From contig NW_026947503.1 in assembly GCF_034190915.1 (NCBI RefSeq), positions 18,880,532-18,944,531 on the forward strand: DNA of 64,000 nt, in the 5' to 3' direction. This stretch comes from Cavia porcellus (Eukaryota; Chordata; Mammalia; Rodentia; Caviidae). Made by a program: the position numbers and the translations under genes. Numbering within the stretch: the stretch's first letter is position 1; each line of letters opens with the position of its first letter. Below the pieces are notes generated by a model, which saw only the letters and a list, made by a program, of their open reading frames with translations, made no database searches and was not told the DNA's origin. Shown piece by piece: positions 22,446 through 35,190 of the stretch.

Positions 22446-23546
22446 TTTTTTTTTTTCTAGAATTTAGCACTGACTCTGTTAGGACCCAGGCATGTCTTTG
22501 ATGATAATATTTTAATTACATTTTCAATTTCATTGACTGATATTAGGTTATATAGAATTTTTATTTCTTCTTGATTCAGTTTTTACATACATCTATGTCT
22601 GTTTTTTTTCTGAATTTTTCATAATACTGAAGAACTTGTTCTCAAAGTGATTGGGATCATCTGAATTTCTAGAGGATCCATTTTTATTTTCCCCTTTTTG
22701 TGCCTAATTGCATCAATTTGAGCCTCTTCTTTAGTATATTGGCTAAATTTTATCAATTCTTATTTAGTCTTTCACACAATTAACTCTTTGATTCATAAAT
22801 TCTCTGTATGTTTTCTTAGTTTCAATTGAATTAATTTCTGCTCTTATCTTTGTTGTGAGGTTCAAAATCAGATTATTTATTTGATCTGGTCATGTTTTCC
22901 TGATGTGAAAATTCACCACTATAAATTTTACTGTTAGGTTTGCTTTCATTTGTCCCATAAATTCCTTATGTTGTATTAGCATTATCATTTAATTTTAGAT
23001 AATATTTAATTTCTCCTTTGATTTCATCTATGACCCATTGGTTGATAAGTAACCTGTTGTTTAATTTCCAAGTGTTGATGTATTTCTTTGTAGTTTCTTT
23101 TGCTGTTTATCTCTGATTTCATTACACTGTGATCACTAAATGTGCAAGAAGTAATTTCAATTCCTTTGCATTCATTTAAGCATGTTCTAGGAGCCAGTAT
23201 GTATTGTATTTTAGAAAGCATTCCATTTGCATCTGAGTAAAATGTATGTTCTGATGTTGTGGTGTGGGACACTCCTGATCCCCCCTACTAAGTGCATTTG
23301 TTCCGTATTTGGTTTAGGTCTCATAATTCTTTAGTTGTTTTTTTGTTTGTTTGTTTGGTGTATTTGTGACAATAGAGTTATAAGTTTCTCCATTACAATT
23401 ATGTTAGTGCTTAGTTGGGTTTTTATGCCTGTTAGTAAAGTGTTTTATGTATTTATTTGCACCAGTGTTTGATGGATATATTCTTATGATTTTAACTTTT
23501 TCTTGAAGTTTTCATTTAATAAGTTTGTAGAGATTTTCATTGTCTC
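22446..23546 (-). mobile_element. L1 ORF2 segment, reverse transcriptase to endonuclease (second block)
   Basis: Continues the copy from 21,746. Complement landmarks run in 3'-to-5' order of L1: 'ATTGACTGATATTAGG' (N-terminal side of the reverse transcriptase), 'GTGATCACTAAATGTGCAAG', 'GATGGATATATTC' and 'GTTTTCATTTAATAAG' (endonuclease). The frame is destroyed. It is interrupted at 23,546 by another L1 and resumes at 25,441. Confidence 0.8.
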
Positions 23547-25454
23547 CTTTTTTTAAAAAATTTTATTTAAAGAGAAAAAGAAAAAAATGTTACACGTAAT
23601 GCAGAATTTCAAAAAAAAATAAACAGTAAGAAATCACTAGTTAATAGACTTCGTATTGTCATCTTAGAAATAGTTGTTCAAATTACAAAATTAAAGCATA
23701 CAAAGTGGACATTCAAACAGTGAGAGTAAAAACAGTTCTGTTTAATGATCCAACAAAAACTCAGTAATATGGTTATCTATCTTATCCACTTAAATATACA
23801 TGCAGTTATATTCTTTAGAGCACTTTTTCCCTCTCTTTTTTTATAATAACAATTTCACATTTTGGGTTTTATTACTCCCACAGTTCTTATTTCATCTTTC
23901 TTTGAAAAGAATAAAACAAAATGTGACAAAACAAAACAGAATCAGTCAAATTAAAAGGATGGACATGTTGCATAATATAAAGACAGAATACAAGGTGATT
24001 AACAATGGTTACTATAACACCTCTTGATACCTTAAAAAGAATTGCCTATATCATCAGTTATAAGAAAATTGAACAAAACAGTACAGAACAAGACCAATAA
24101 AACCAAAACATTGGAGACATTACAGGACTTCAAAAGAAGATAATAATCAATCCAGAATGGGCATCATAGTGAATCTTATTGCCTTCAAAGTAGTTGCCTC
24201 TACCCTCAAACTTGATACTATCAAGCAAAACAATATAGAGTAAAATCAATCAAAACAAGATGGTGAGAGTAATACAGGACTTCAAATCAATTTAGTAGGA
24301 AATTAAAATGGTTACTATAATATACCCTGCTATTTTTTATTAATTTTCCCATAATTAAAAAATAAAATATATAAGTAAATAAAGGAGACTGAGATAAAAG
24401 AGGACGTAACAACACAACAGCACAGGTCAGAAAAGAATGATTTAAGCAACATAGTGTTTCACCACAAGATATCCTGACATAACAGTAGCTACATTAGTGT
24501 CTCTTTCCTTGAAATATTTGAGTGTAACTTTGCATACTATAGCATCAAACATATCAAGACAGTGTGAAACCATTCAAGAGAATGAAAGTATTGCAGGGTA
24601 TTTAGATCCAACTAACAGAAAACAAACAGTGGTTTCTATATTATCTCCTTGTCTATAAAAGTTTTTGTTTGTACTATCACACATAATAAAATCCAATAAG
24701 CTACAGCATGATAAGACCAATGGAGAGAAAAAAACAAAAGCTTGATGGGACTTCAAAACAAGATGATATTAAATTGGCACCAGGTATTATGGTGTCTTGT
24801 TTTCTTCAAAATAGCTGTTCATACCATCACAGACAATAAAATCATACAACCCAGAATAAAACCATTAAGATTAGTGAATGAAAATATTATAAGGCTTCAA
24901 AGCAATATAATTAGGAATCATGATTACCACATACTTTTATATATTCTTACCATTTCTTACACTAGGGAAACTATTCGGTACTCATACATGTGAGTTTGGT
25001 TTATTTCGTTTATGAGTATGGTTTCAAGCTGTGTCCATTATAAATATCTCAACATGATCATTCTTTTTAGCTGAGTCATACTTCATTGTATAAGAATACC
25101 ACAACTTTTTTATCCATTCCTCAGTTGATGGACACTTAGGTTGTTTCCAAGATCCAGCTATTACAAATTGTGCTACTATAAACATGGGTGCACATACATC
25201 ACTGGGGTATGGTGCTATCAGTTCTTCTGGGACTATGCCTGGAAGTTGAATAGCTGGGTGAAATGGGACTTCCAATCCCAGCTTTTTGAGAAATATTCAG
25301 ACTGACCTCCACAATGGTTGCAACCGTCTACACTCCCACCAACAGTGCAAGAGAGTCCCTTTTTCCCGCAGCCTCTCCAGCATTTGTTGTTGTTGGTTTT
25401 CTTGATCCTGGCCATTCTTTCAGGAGTGAGATGGAATCTCATTTTCATTGTCTC
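23533..25454 (-). mobile_element. 5'-truncated L1 nested in another L1, perfect 14-bp TSD
   Basis: The element (23,547-25,440, 1,894 bases) starts with TTTTTTTAAAAAATTTTATT (the A tail and AATAAA in complement). It then has a 3'UTR of about 1.4 kb made of diverged units of about 150 bases (GGACTTCAAA at 24,125, 24,287 and 24,748, and GGCTTCAAAG at 24,892). Last comes the ORF2 C-terminus with the cysteine-knuckle region, ending at a GAGATGGAATCTC junction. It is flanked by ATTTTCATTGTCTC at 23,533-23,546 and 25,441-25,454. Both flanks are L1 endonuclease sequence, contiguous when the insert is removed. The ORF2 part keeps an 80-codon stretch open. Confidence 0.92.
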
Positions 25455-26830
25455 TTTTGATAATTCTTGGCTTTCAGTGTGTGTTTTCTGCATGTACAAT
25501 AGCTGTCCTTGCTTTTCCTGGGTTCACGTCACATAGGGTGATGTTTTCCATCCTTTGGCTTTTACTCATTGATTTTTTTTTTCACTAAATGTGTTTTCTA
25601 TATGTAGAATATTGTTGGGTTTTGCCTTTTGATCGATTCTGTTATTTTATTTCCTTTTTTAGTGAATTGAGGCCATGTATTCTGGTGGTTATAACCAGTA
25701 TGTATTGTTTTATCCTTCTCATATTTTGTACCTGTTTTTGGTACTCTGCTTTATTCCTCTGTTTACCTGTTTGCCTTTCTTAGTTGCCTCCTTCTATTGG
25801 TGTTCTTTTAATTGTGGTCTTGCTTATTTTATTTCTAGAACATCCTTCAGAGCATTTTGATGAGCTCTTTGATGGTCATTAATGTCTTCATTTGTTTTTA
25901 TATGGAAGTATTTTATTCTGCATTTATTCTGAAAGACAATTTTGTAAGATATATCAATCTGAATTGGGGGTTGTTGTCTTTAAGGCTGGAAATACTTCAC
26001 TCCAAGCTCTCCTTTTCTGGAGGATTTGTGTTGAGAAGTCTCCTGTGAATCTAATGTGCTTTTTTTGCAGTTGATTTGTTTCTTTTCTTTAATCACTTTT
26101 AATATTGCATTCTTGAACTGAATTTCTGGAACTCAATTCTTATATGCCTTTAAAATTTATTTTGACCATAGTTATTGAAGTTCTAAATGTTTCACCTATT
26201 TGGATGCAAAGTTCTTTACCTGTGTTTGGGAAGCTCTCTGCCGTTACTTCTGTGCAGTTTCTCTGTGGCATTTGTGCTATCTCTAGCTTTGTCATTGACT
26301 GGTCAATCTTATGTTACTCCACTTTGATTCATCTTTCACCTGTTCAGTTGATTTTCTTCATGGTCTCTTGTTATTTTTAAGATGTCATTTATTCTGTGTA
26401 CACTAATCATATTCCTGTCTTCTAAAGCTGGTATTCTTTCTTCTCTTTCATTCAACCTGTTGCACATACTTTCAGCTGAATTTCAATCTTCTCAATATCT
26501 GTTTGGATTCTTTTTATGGCTTCCATTTTTTTTTTCCTGTATTGGGCATTCATGGTTTCTGTCTTTTTTCTTAAATGCCCCTGTTTTATTTATCTGTGTG
26601 TACTCTAGGTTTGTCATTTATTTTGTCATTTATTTTGATCATCATTTCTTTTTTATCTTAAATATTATTTCTTCTATAGTCACTTTTTTTTTACTTCTTT
26701 TGCTATCATTTCAGAAATTTCTAGTTCATGACTTTAGGAATTGGAAGCCATGCACTATCTCTTTGTGTTCTGGTCTTGTACTGGGTGGTCTGGAAGTCTG
26801 ATGTTGCATTTTGCTTCAGTGTTTTGTCTT
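25455..26830 (-). pseudogene. L1 ORF1 and start of ORF2, decayed (third block)
   Basis: Continues the L1 interrupted at 23,546. The first about 150 bases complete the endonuclease N-terminus. From about 25,700, minus-strand translation gives ORF1 C-terminal domain text such as LIYLTKLSFRINAE (about 25,910-25,990), the conserved 'YPAKLSF' block of the RNA-binding protein ORF1p, which packages L1 RNA. The coiled-coil N-terminus should lie at about 26,350-26,800. Many stops. The apparent plus-strand frames of 60-139 codons here are complements of this and rich in Phe, Ser and Leu. Confidence 0.65.
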
Positions 26831-28110
26831 TGTCTATTTTCTATTTTTAATTTTGTTTCATTTTTTGAGCTTGTTCTTGTAGAGTTGCTAATTTTATCAC
26901 TAGCATAGTGACTTCCCTAGGAAATGTCTATTTCTGAGACATGTCATCTAGGTTTAAGTGGCTCTTGGTCATTGTGTCTGTCTCAAGAACTTACCTTTCT
27001 AATTGATTAAGAATGGGAGGTTAGTGTCTATAGAAAAGCATCACATTGAAGATCCCTGACTGCAGCCATCTGCTACAGCCTTTTTTCTCTTCCTTATTTA
27101 AGCCTGGTATGATAATTATAGAAGTACAGGCAGTACTAGGTACAAAGATAAATTTCCTTTTACTTGGCCTAAAGAGTGCAATTGGAATTTAGCTAAGGTA
27201 CTTGGAGAACAAGCAGTAATGTATGGGCCAGCACTGCCCCCACTTATCTGAGGGCAGACAAGTGCCTGATGAGGAGATGGGGCTGAAACATGGCATCGTG
27301 ACAGCACTGAAGTAATAATAGAACAAAATCATCTTCTCAGAATGAGTTGCTTATAGTAACATGCCAAGTTATTCAAGAAGCTAATATGGAAATTTGACAG
27401 TGTTGTGCTTGGCACATGACTGTCTTGTTCTTCGTATGCTAGCTAGCTTACAGAAGTGACTGTTCTCATGCAATCAGCTATGATTCTCTGCCCGTACTCT
27501 CCTCATGCATCTGCTCCTTTTATACTCAGCAGAAGTGGGAAGCTGCTATGGATAATTCCTTTTGGTTCTTTGTAGCAACTGTTCATCCTGGAGCCCTTTA
27601 CAACTTCATTTTTCTCTTGGTTTCATTTTCAGCTGCGCACCACATCACTGAGTAGGAAGCTGACGCCTTCATGAGAGTCTTCAGTTACTGAGGGTCCCTC
27701 TAGCTATTTGTTTGGCTCTATACTAGCTCCTTTAACACTGTGCTATGGTGATGGCTATGACCTCAGCAAACACAGTGCTGTTTTGTGAGAGAGAAAAACT
27801 GCTTGCAACATGCATGTCACCCAGGCTAAAGCAGTACAATTAGCAATACTAACAACAACCAGTACAGCCCAGCAAGTGACCAAATATTAATTTGGTAACT
27901 TTAACTACAGAAGCAAAACCACAGTTATATAATGAAAAACACATATAACAGAAACTTTTATGCAATGTGTTTCCCACTGGCAAATGAATTTTACCTGATG
28001 GCTGTGTGAGGTCCCTCAGGAAACTGACCTGCTGTTGCCAGGCCACTTGTGCGGGTTCCCCCAGTGCTGCTGGGCTATGCTGGGGCCACATCCCCCAGCA
28101 CCCCCTCTAC
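26831..28110 (-). mobile_element. Putative 5'UTR of the minus-strand L1
   Basis: About 1.3 kb of moderately GC-richer DNA immediately beyond ORF1. It has weak similarity to the region beyond ORF1 in the L1 at 59,060-60,390: the CTTCCTTATTT block at 27,092 against 59,140, and GTTCATCCTGGAGCCC at 27,580 against 59,850. A GC-rich end with CCCCCAGCACCCCC lies at 28,090. L1 5'UTRs carry the internal promoter. The assignment is positional, and the outer boundary is a guess. Confidence 0.35.
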
Positions 28111-29868
28111 AGAATATATGTAAAAATACCACTTGAAAGAGTTAATAGGAAGAATATGCTCCTTAAAAAGAGTTAATGGGAAATGAAATGGAAACTGTTG
28201 TACCTGGGAAGCAGCACTATTCTCTTTGGTCTACTCGTCTTCTTTAGTGTTTTTAAAGCAGAAGTAGAACAATTATCTTAATTAGCAGATATTTTCATTA
28301 AGGAGAAAGAGATCTTTTGGGGAAAATTAACTAACTGGTTTATGATTTAACTTTTCAAGCACAGATTTCTTTTTTCCCCTCATCTTTTGTGCCTACTAGA
28401 AATTGGCTTTCTCTAGCTTACAAAAGAATTTGAGGTAGAATTGCTTTGATTCCTGAATGTCATTTCATATTATACTCCCTGTGCACTGACCCAGAAAGCT
28501 AACTCATTTGCTAGTACATACAATATTTGATTCAGTACATAATTGTTAACTTTGCAAATAATGAACAGCATGAGAAGTCTGCTAATATGATGTGAAAAAT
28601 GATTGTAAATGCCCAACAAAATAACTTTCTTTGAGTATGTATTTATCACTCTGTAAATAGAGATTCAGGAGTTTTATTGATATATTATACTTAAAAAAAA
28701 CCTATGGAAATATTCATCTAAAATCAAACAATAATGTGTAAGGTATTAATGCTTAGATTTCTGATTCTCAGTCCAATATTTCTTGATTATATAACAATTG
28801 AATACCTAGATCCCTGAAATCTACTGTCAGGCAGTGTTCGGCTTTTGTCATTAACTCATACATGCTGGCACTTCTGCATATATGTCAACTAAGGTACAGT
28901 CTTCAAGGTTCCCACCTCTTCAGTAGCGATCAACATTCAATGAGACTTCACTGTATAACAATGACCACATCAGTGATTTTATCTTGTTTCATAAAATCTG
29001 AGTGCAACTGAGACATATTTCATATTTTAATTGTTAATTTGTATGTTAATGAGAGGCTATCTTCTTGCCAAGAATATTTGCAAAAGGAAAGAGAATATCA
29101 AAACATAAGGGCAAGAATGAAGAAAGTAAAGAAAGAAAGTTTAAGTCTCAGAACTCTACCAAATTGTAGCAAAATCTAAATTCCTATTAGCTAAATAATT
29201 CTAAGGCTCTCAGGCAATACTGAGGCTCAGATCCAAACATGAATGTTAATTGATAATTAAACTATCAAACTATTGCTTTGTATTCTTCCTTATAATGTTA
29301 AAGTCTTGGGGAAAAATAATCAAAATAAATGTATTTGATATTTCTGTATAAACATAGCAAATTTTTCATCAGCAGAAAGAACAGACTTCCAAAATTAATG
29401 GGTTAGATCATGTAGCTGTCTTAATTGTAATGAAACAAAAGATTCACAATGTTATATTTTAATTACTCCAAGTACCTACTCTTACTGTATTGCTTTCACA
29501 TATGTAACTTAAGAAATAAAAAAAAAAACACAAAAACTAAAAATTGTTATACAGCAACAGTTTGAATATATTTGCTTTTAACACAATTTTCAGTCATCTT
29601 GGTAATTCAAAAATGAGTAATTTTTGAAATGCATCATGCATGATAGTTTTCACTAAATCAAGGATTTTACTTAATTTACTGGGAGATGAAAATGTTTTGA
29701 ATGTTTTATTTTCTTAAAAGTATTAAAAGTATTATGCCTATTACACTTCATGAACTACAGTAAGTATGTAAAATGTTGTACAGTTTCTAATATTTACATC
29801 ATAGCAAGCCAATGAGATTTATTGAGGATATTGTAACTTCTGTTTTTTATGCAAAATTTTCTAGAGGC
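28111..29868. other. No feature recognised
   Basis: AT-rich DNA without reading frames, SINEs or L1 landmarks. Confidence 0.5.
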
Positions 29869-30060
29869 CTGGCATGATGGCATATGCCCATAATTACAGA
29901 ACACTGGAAAGCTGAGGCAGAAAGAACACAATTTTAAGCCCAGCCTTAGCAGCATAGCATTTAGGAAGACATTTCAAAATAAAGACATTAAAAGGCTCTG
30001 GGGATATAGGAAAGTGTGAAGATCCTGGGTCTGCCTTCCATCACATACACAAACATGCAT
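29869..30060 (+). mobile_element. B1-dID dimeric SINE
   Basis: A B1 half (GCCTGGCATGATGGCATATGC, then AAGCTGAGGCAGAAAG, then AGCCCAGCCTTAGCAGCATAG) is followed directly by an ID half (GGCTCTGGGGATATAGG ... GATCCTGGGTCTGCCTTCC). It ends in a CA/ATGC-rich tail. A 7SL-derived part joined to a tRNA-like part is the B1-dID structure. Both halves are diverged, and the ID half lacks about 25 bases. Confidence 0.8.
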
Positions 30061-30409
30061 GTACATGCATGTGTGTGCACATACAGACTAACACACACAA
30101 TCCCAGATTTAGAAGTGGATGATCAATGACAACCAAATAAAATAAGCTATGCAAAGTGAAATATCTCATTATGAAGACAAGTTTTTAAGGTTAATTAATG
30201 GAATGGATTTTAATTTCTTATCACAGTTTGTCTGGGCCTGTAACATTTGTGACCTTAATTAGTTACTGTGTCCCTATATTGAACTTAGGAGTATATATTG
30301 ATGATTACTTGCTGTATATATCAAATACTCTATTTGTGCCTTTCCATTCAAATTGTTCAAGACTTAAAATTAATTTGCTGCTGATATTACACTAATTTCC
30401 TACATCAGA

Positions 30410-30712
30410 CAATTGATGCAAAGATAGAAAACAAGATTCTTTAAGGTCAGAGAGATCATTCTTGTTTATCTTGATCCAATTGAGTGTAACTCTGGAATTT
30501 AAATTCTTAAAAACACTGTGTTCTTTGTATTCTTTGATACTGTGATTTGAGCAACTATTTCCAAGATGATAATATGTAATCTATTAATAGGTGATTTCTT
30601 ACTGTTATGTTTTTTTTTTTGTTTTTGTAGTTCTGTATTATGTGTAACCTTACACCGCTTTGTTTTGTTTTGTGTTTTTCTTTTTCCTCTTAAATTAAAA
30701 AAAAAAAAAAAA
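30410..30712 (+). mobile_element. L1 3' terminus, plus strand
   Basis: GAGCAACTATTTCCAAGATG and TAATCTATTAATAGGTGATTTC match the L1 3'UTR at 51,534-51,600. It ends with CTTTTTCCTCTTAAATTAAA and a 16-base A tail at 30,697-30,712. It is severely 5'-truncated; the left limit is uncertain. Confidence 0.75.
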
Positions 30713-33700
30713 CATTGCCATGTTTCCTCACTGCTTATTTGAAGTCTTAGATATGATTATTTCTTCAGAAAGTGTGTGTTGGTTAAAAACTAGAAAAGTA
30801 TCCACAAAAATGTTATGCCTATTTATCAGCACAAATGAGAACATCACTTGAAAATGAATCCTGTCCCATAACCTTTATAATAAATTTTCTTCATTTATAT
30901 AGCAAAGAGTAAAATAAAGTCATGACTGTCATGGTAAGTATGTTTTAATCAGACTTAAGAAAATACATTAAAGCATTGTCTTTCACAACAGAGATACAAT
31001 TCAGTTAGAAACTCAGAAATTTTAATGAGTGATATAGTGAATTCAAAATGTTAACCTGGCTTAAGCAAAATGACAAAATATTCTGACTTTTTTCTAAAGA
31101 ATATCTTCATGTTACATGCTTTTGATTTGCTTCACAAATAGATCTTTGCCCAATTTTTCTATTCTGTTACATATTTAATAGCAGCAATAAGGATATATTA
31201 TTCTTTTGGAGAAATGTCTCATAATTTTACTTTTTAATGATTGATACTTTCCAATTGAAAACACTTTTAATTGTAGAAATACAAGTTTTTAAACAGTTAA
31301 AGCAGATTTAAAGCATTCTGTTTGTGTGTGTAACACTGTTATGAATGACAGACAATATCAAGTGTGTACTAGTCCTTCCATTAAACTGGATGTAGAGATT
31401 AAACTGACCACTTCATTGCATTTGGAGACTAAGGCACAATGTTCACTGGAAAATGAGATTATAATTTAGGATGATAAAACTAAAGTCCTTTTTATTTTTC
31501 AAGAGAAATGTAGATATTTTATTTCTTAAAATTTTCTCTCAATCAAATAGAAAACTTCCTCCGAATATATTTTTGGAATCTTTCTTAGTGTTGCAAATAT
31601 GAGCCAGTTTCTACAGCAGGTTTTGACATAGCACACATGATTATCAGATGGTCTAAATACTGGCATAGTTTAATATTTTTACAGGACAAATGATTGCTAA
31701 ATCCATCTCTTAAATGTCGGGCATCTCTGTTTATGTGGTGAGCCAAAGGTGAGTAAAGTTCTACTTGTGCCCGAATAATTCACTGAGTGCTTTTTTTACC
31801 AATGATACTATCTTTTTAATATTGTTAGTAGTTCTCATATATTACCACTTCACTGAAAGATTTAAGCATCATATCTGTGATCATCTTTCTCCTTTTTACC
31901 AAAATATAAGAAAGAAAATAGCCAGGAAACCTAGTCTAATTTCTTGGGGTGACAAGTGTGATGGAACATGTGGAAAACAACTAGAAAGGTTTTCATTAGC
32001 AAGGGAATCATTACTCATTATCTGTTAAATATTTCTTAGCAGACTGTGCCTGATTCCCTAATATTGTTATTTGAAAATACAATTTTAATCTTTAGTTTGT
32101 TGAGCCTAACTCCCAAGAAAAAATTCTATCAAACATGCAACAATGTTAGTATAAAATGTTGCTGCTTAGTGGACTAAATGACTCTTTTTTGTGAATAAAA
32201 TGTTCACACTATGAAAATAGAAATGAACTCTGTTACCTTGAGTCATTGCACATTAAATGTGCAGAGAAAGGACCAGGGAAATTCCACTAATAATGCACAA
32301 CACTAGATAATATCACCAGTTATGAGAATACAGCTACTAATTTGATCCTTGTGTCATCTCAAACTCTTAAGAATATTGGTCATGTTATAAAACAACAGAA
32401 CAGTACATAGGAATGTTCATATGTATTCATCCTTGCAACTCTTTCCTTCTCAGTTTGTGTTTTTCTACATAACAGCCAACTGTTCAATTATTCTATGACT
32501 TCCTTTGACTTATACAGTTTAACTAAATCTAAAGCAGAAGCATACCAAACAAACTGTTTTTTACAAATTTATTTGCATCTTGGAAAAAAGAAACAGTGTT
32601 TGAGAAAAACAAAAGTCACTGAATACTGTAGAATTAGGAGAAATTATGAGTCTCACACAAATGAGACTCATGGTGAGGTAGACCAGGGCTTGATGAGGAA
32701 CCAGTGAGGTGATTCAAGGCCAGCTGCCATTGAGCAGTATCATTGTTTGCTTAGGCAACACAACAAAAGGAAAATATGGCATCCCACTGGTCTGCAATGA
32801 AAGAGACTGCTAATAAATTTCAAGGGATGCTTGCAAGTTGAAAATAAATCTATGGAACTTATAAATGTTCCTCATGTTATCTGTGAATTACTAACATCTC
32901 AAATACTGCTGAATTTCTAAGAATGGAAGACTGGTATGGAATTTTTGTCAACCTAGCAAAATTAGGGCTTTGCTACACAGAAAGTTGTGTAAAGAAAAAA
33001 GAAAGGATATTAGTGGGGCATTTTTACATGGTCACACACAGCCCATCACTAATTTGCTAGTTAGTCAGAAATAATCAAAGAATTGAATATGATAAGTATA
33101 TATAATATTTTTAAGTATGAGACAGAAAGAACAAAGGGGAAATAGCGAGGTTGGAGGACAACATACTATTAACCACAGTAAAGCGGTATTCATATTTGTT
33201 GTTTTGAACTTTGTGATTCTTCTAAGCAATTATAGATTGTTTCATATAAGTGGATAAGACACAGGGAAACTTTACTTTTTGCAAGGCATTTTGTACTTTA
33301 CATTTTTGAGTATCATGCTTAATTTTATTCAAAAGAAAAAGAAAAAGATTTCTTTCTTTTTTCGGACCAAAAAATATAAAAATGAAGGATAAAGAAAACA
33401 CTGTTGTGGGAAATTAAAATAAAATAGGAACTTTTTGTCTTATTGTAAACTATACTACAATCACTATGTCTGTTGAGATAGTGAAGAATCATCCAAGAGA
33501 AATAAAGGGGCAAGTGGGATGGAGACGGAGGAAAGGGAGCCACATAGAATAACAATGTTTGCTTAAATGTACTGTAAATTCCAGTTGGCAGAGCAGTTCA
33601 TGGGCCAAGATACACACTGAAGTAATGAGAGTCCCAGGATGTAGGCGGGAAAGAAATGAGTTTAGGGCAGAGATAAATATCCTGGGTTTTATTTTGATTA

Positions 33701-34523
33701 CTTTGGGTTTTACCTTGAAATGTTGTATCAGAAGAGTAAGTAAAATAAATTGGAAATATGTATGTGAGGAAGCAAATGCAATAAAACTGTCAATAGCAGA
33801 ATCCAGTAGAATCATGACAATTTACTATACAAATTGCTTTAATGTGTTTTAAAGATGTAATTAAAATATAAGTAATATTGATTTCACAAGGAAAAGTAAT
33901 AATCTCTGATATCAGCACTTATAATTTAGAGGAAATAGTAAGGAACTCAAAAGTCTGAAGAAGAAAATTTTTTCTAAATGGAAGCTCAGAAATGCATGAA
34001 AAGATGAGCATGAAAAAGAATAAATACAAATATTGTTACATGAACACAATAACTGACTTACAGTGAGACCTTGGATTCCTTGTAACTTGCGTGTTTCGCA
34101 GTATGAGTAAATGTTCTAACAAACTTTAAATTGATAAACAAGTGATATCCTCCAACATGAGAAGTAGCACATGATACCAAATGTCAAATGACCACAACTG
34201 AGCTACCAATTCTTTATTTCATTGTGGGATTGTGAATGATCCTCTCCTAATAGGAAGAGGGTGGAGGAGTCCTTATCTGTAGAGGTTGATAAAGAGTCAT
34301 AGGAATTCCTCATACCAAATTAGAGAGTGATCACCTCAGTAGCATATATACAAATGAGATTAGGGAGATCTATAAAATGTGGGAACCACTGCAAAATTTT
34401 GTGGAAAAATACCATTCAAGGATGAAGCAATGTGACAATTAATCTGTTTAATGACAATGAAATGTCACATTTCAAGAAATTCTCAAAAGGAAGCAAAAGC
34501 AAGTGTTTTTAGAGGGGCCCTTG
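30713..34523. other. Long stretch without recognised features
   Basis: About 3.8 kb of AT-rich DNA. Small frames (up to 108 codons near 33,490-33,815) have no family signature and face each other on opposite strands, as expected by chance. No SINE or LTR was recognised. Confidence 0.5.
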
Positions 34524-34880
34524 TTAAAGTTTCATGTAAAAAAAGAAGAGTCCATTGAGCCAATAGCTAACAGTGATTATCTTAATGACAGTAAAAGTTT
34601 TCTTACAAAATGAGAGAGATTCTATCCTTTTGTTTATCTCCTCAAGTTTTTTTTTAACTGTGTCTTCTTTAGATATGTTCAGCCTCTCCTTCATTTCTCT
34701 TATCATTTCTTCTTTTACCTGAGAGATTATTTCTAGTTTGATTTCCTTTAAGGCTTCCCAGAGTTGCTTCTTTATTTTAGTTACTATTATTTCAGGTATT
34801 TCAGGTATGTGGCATATATTTTCTTCTATGCACATGGCTCCCAGGCTTTCTTGGGATGGGCTGGATGTTTGAGACTGCAT
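34524..34880 (-). pseudogene. L1 ORF1 N-terminal fragment
   Basis: An open 118-codon minus-strand frame starting at an ATG at 34,880. Residues 1-30 are polar; residues 30-95 are a Lys/Glu-rich heptad-like coiled coil (for example EMIREMKERLNISKED). These match the ORF1p trimerisation segment. The start MQSQTSSPSQESLG is clearly the same as the start of the plus-strand L1 ORF1 at 38,375 (MQSSNL...PIPRKPR). The RNA-recognition and C-terminal domains are missing: after about residue 95 the sequence stops being L1. ORF1p is normally about 340 residues. Confidence 0.75.
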
Positions 34881-35190
34881 TTTGGCCTTTCATTTTGTCA
34901 TTTTCCTATATTTTTATGCTTCAAGTTTTGTTCCAAGTGAGGTAGAGAGGTCAGCCAGGCTGGGACAGAGGTCCCTGCTCCTTCCTTACTCACTGATTTC
35001 AACAGGAAGTGGAATCCTGGGTCCCAAGCAAAGAAAACATTTCTCTGGCCTTGGGCGGGGTACCCTGCCTCTTCTGGTCTTACCGGACCAACAGGGACCT
35101 GGAGGAGCCCGGCCTGCAGGCAAAGAGGAGAGTTCCAGACCTCCTCTGGACTTACTTGACCCACAGGCAGCTGGATTCTGCTAAAGTATA
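34881..35190 (-). mobile_element. 5'UTR of the same L1, short tandem units
   Basis: GC-rich sequence upstream of the ORF1 start, built from diverged units of roughly 70-90 bases: CCCTGCTCCTTCCTTACTCA (34,973), CCCTGCCTCTTCTGGTCTTA (35,063) and CCAGACCTCCTCTGGACTTA (35,135). L1 5'UTRs of rodents drive transcription from such monomers. It is unlike the 172-base monomers of the L1 at 37,925. Confidence 0.6.

Noticed and set aside
25857..26801. Overlapping plus-strand hydrophobic frames up to 139 codons, looking like membrane proteins
   Set aside because: They are the complement of A-rich L1 ORF1 sequence, which gives Phe/Leu/Ser-rich chance frames.
23547..28110. A half-L1 (HAL1-like) element with ORF2 mostly deleted and ORF1 joined to the 3' end
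   Set aside because: The join at 25,440 is the edge of a separate 5'-truncated L1 with a perfect 14-bp target-site duplication, so the apparent deletion is a nested insertion.
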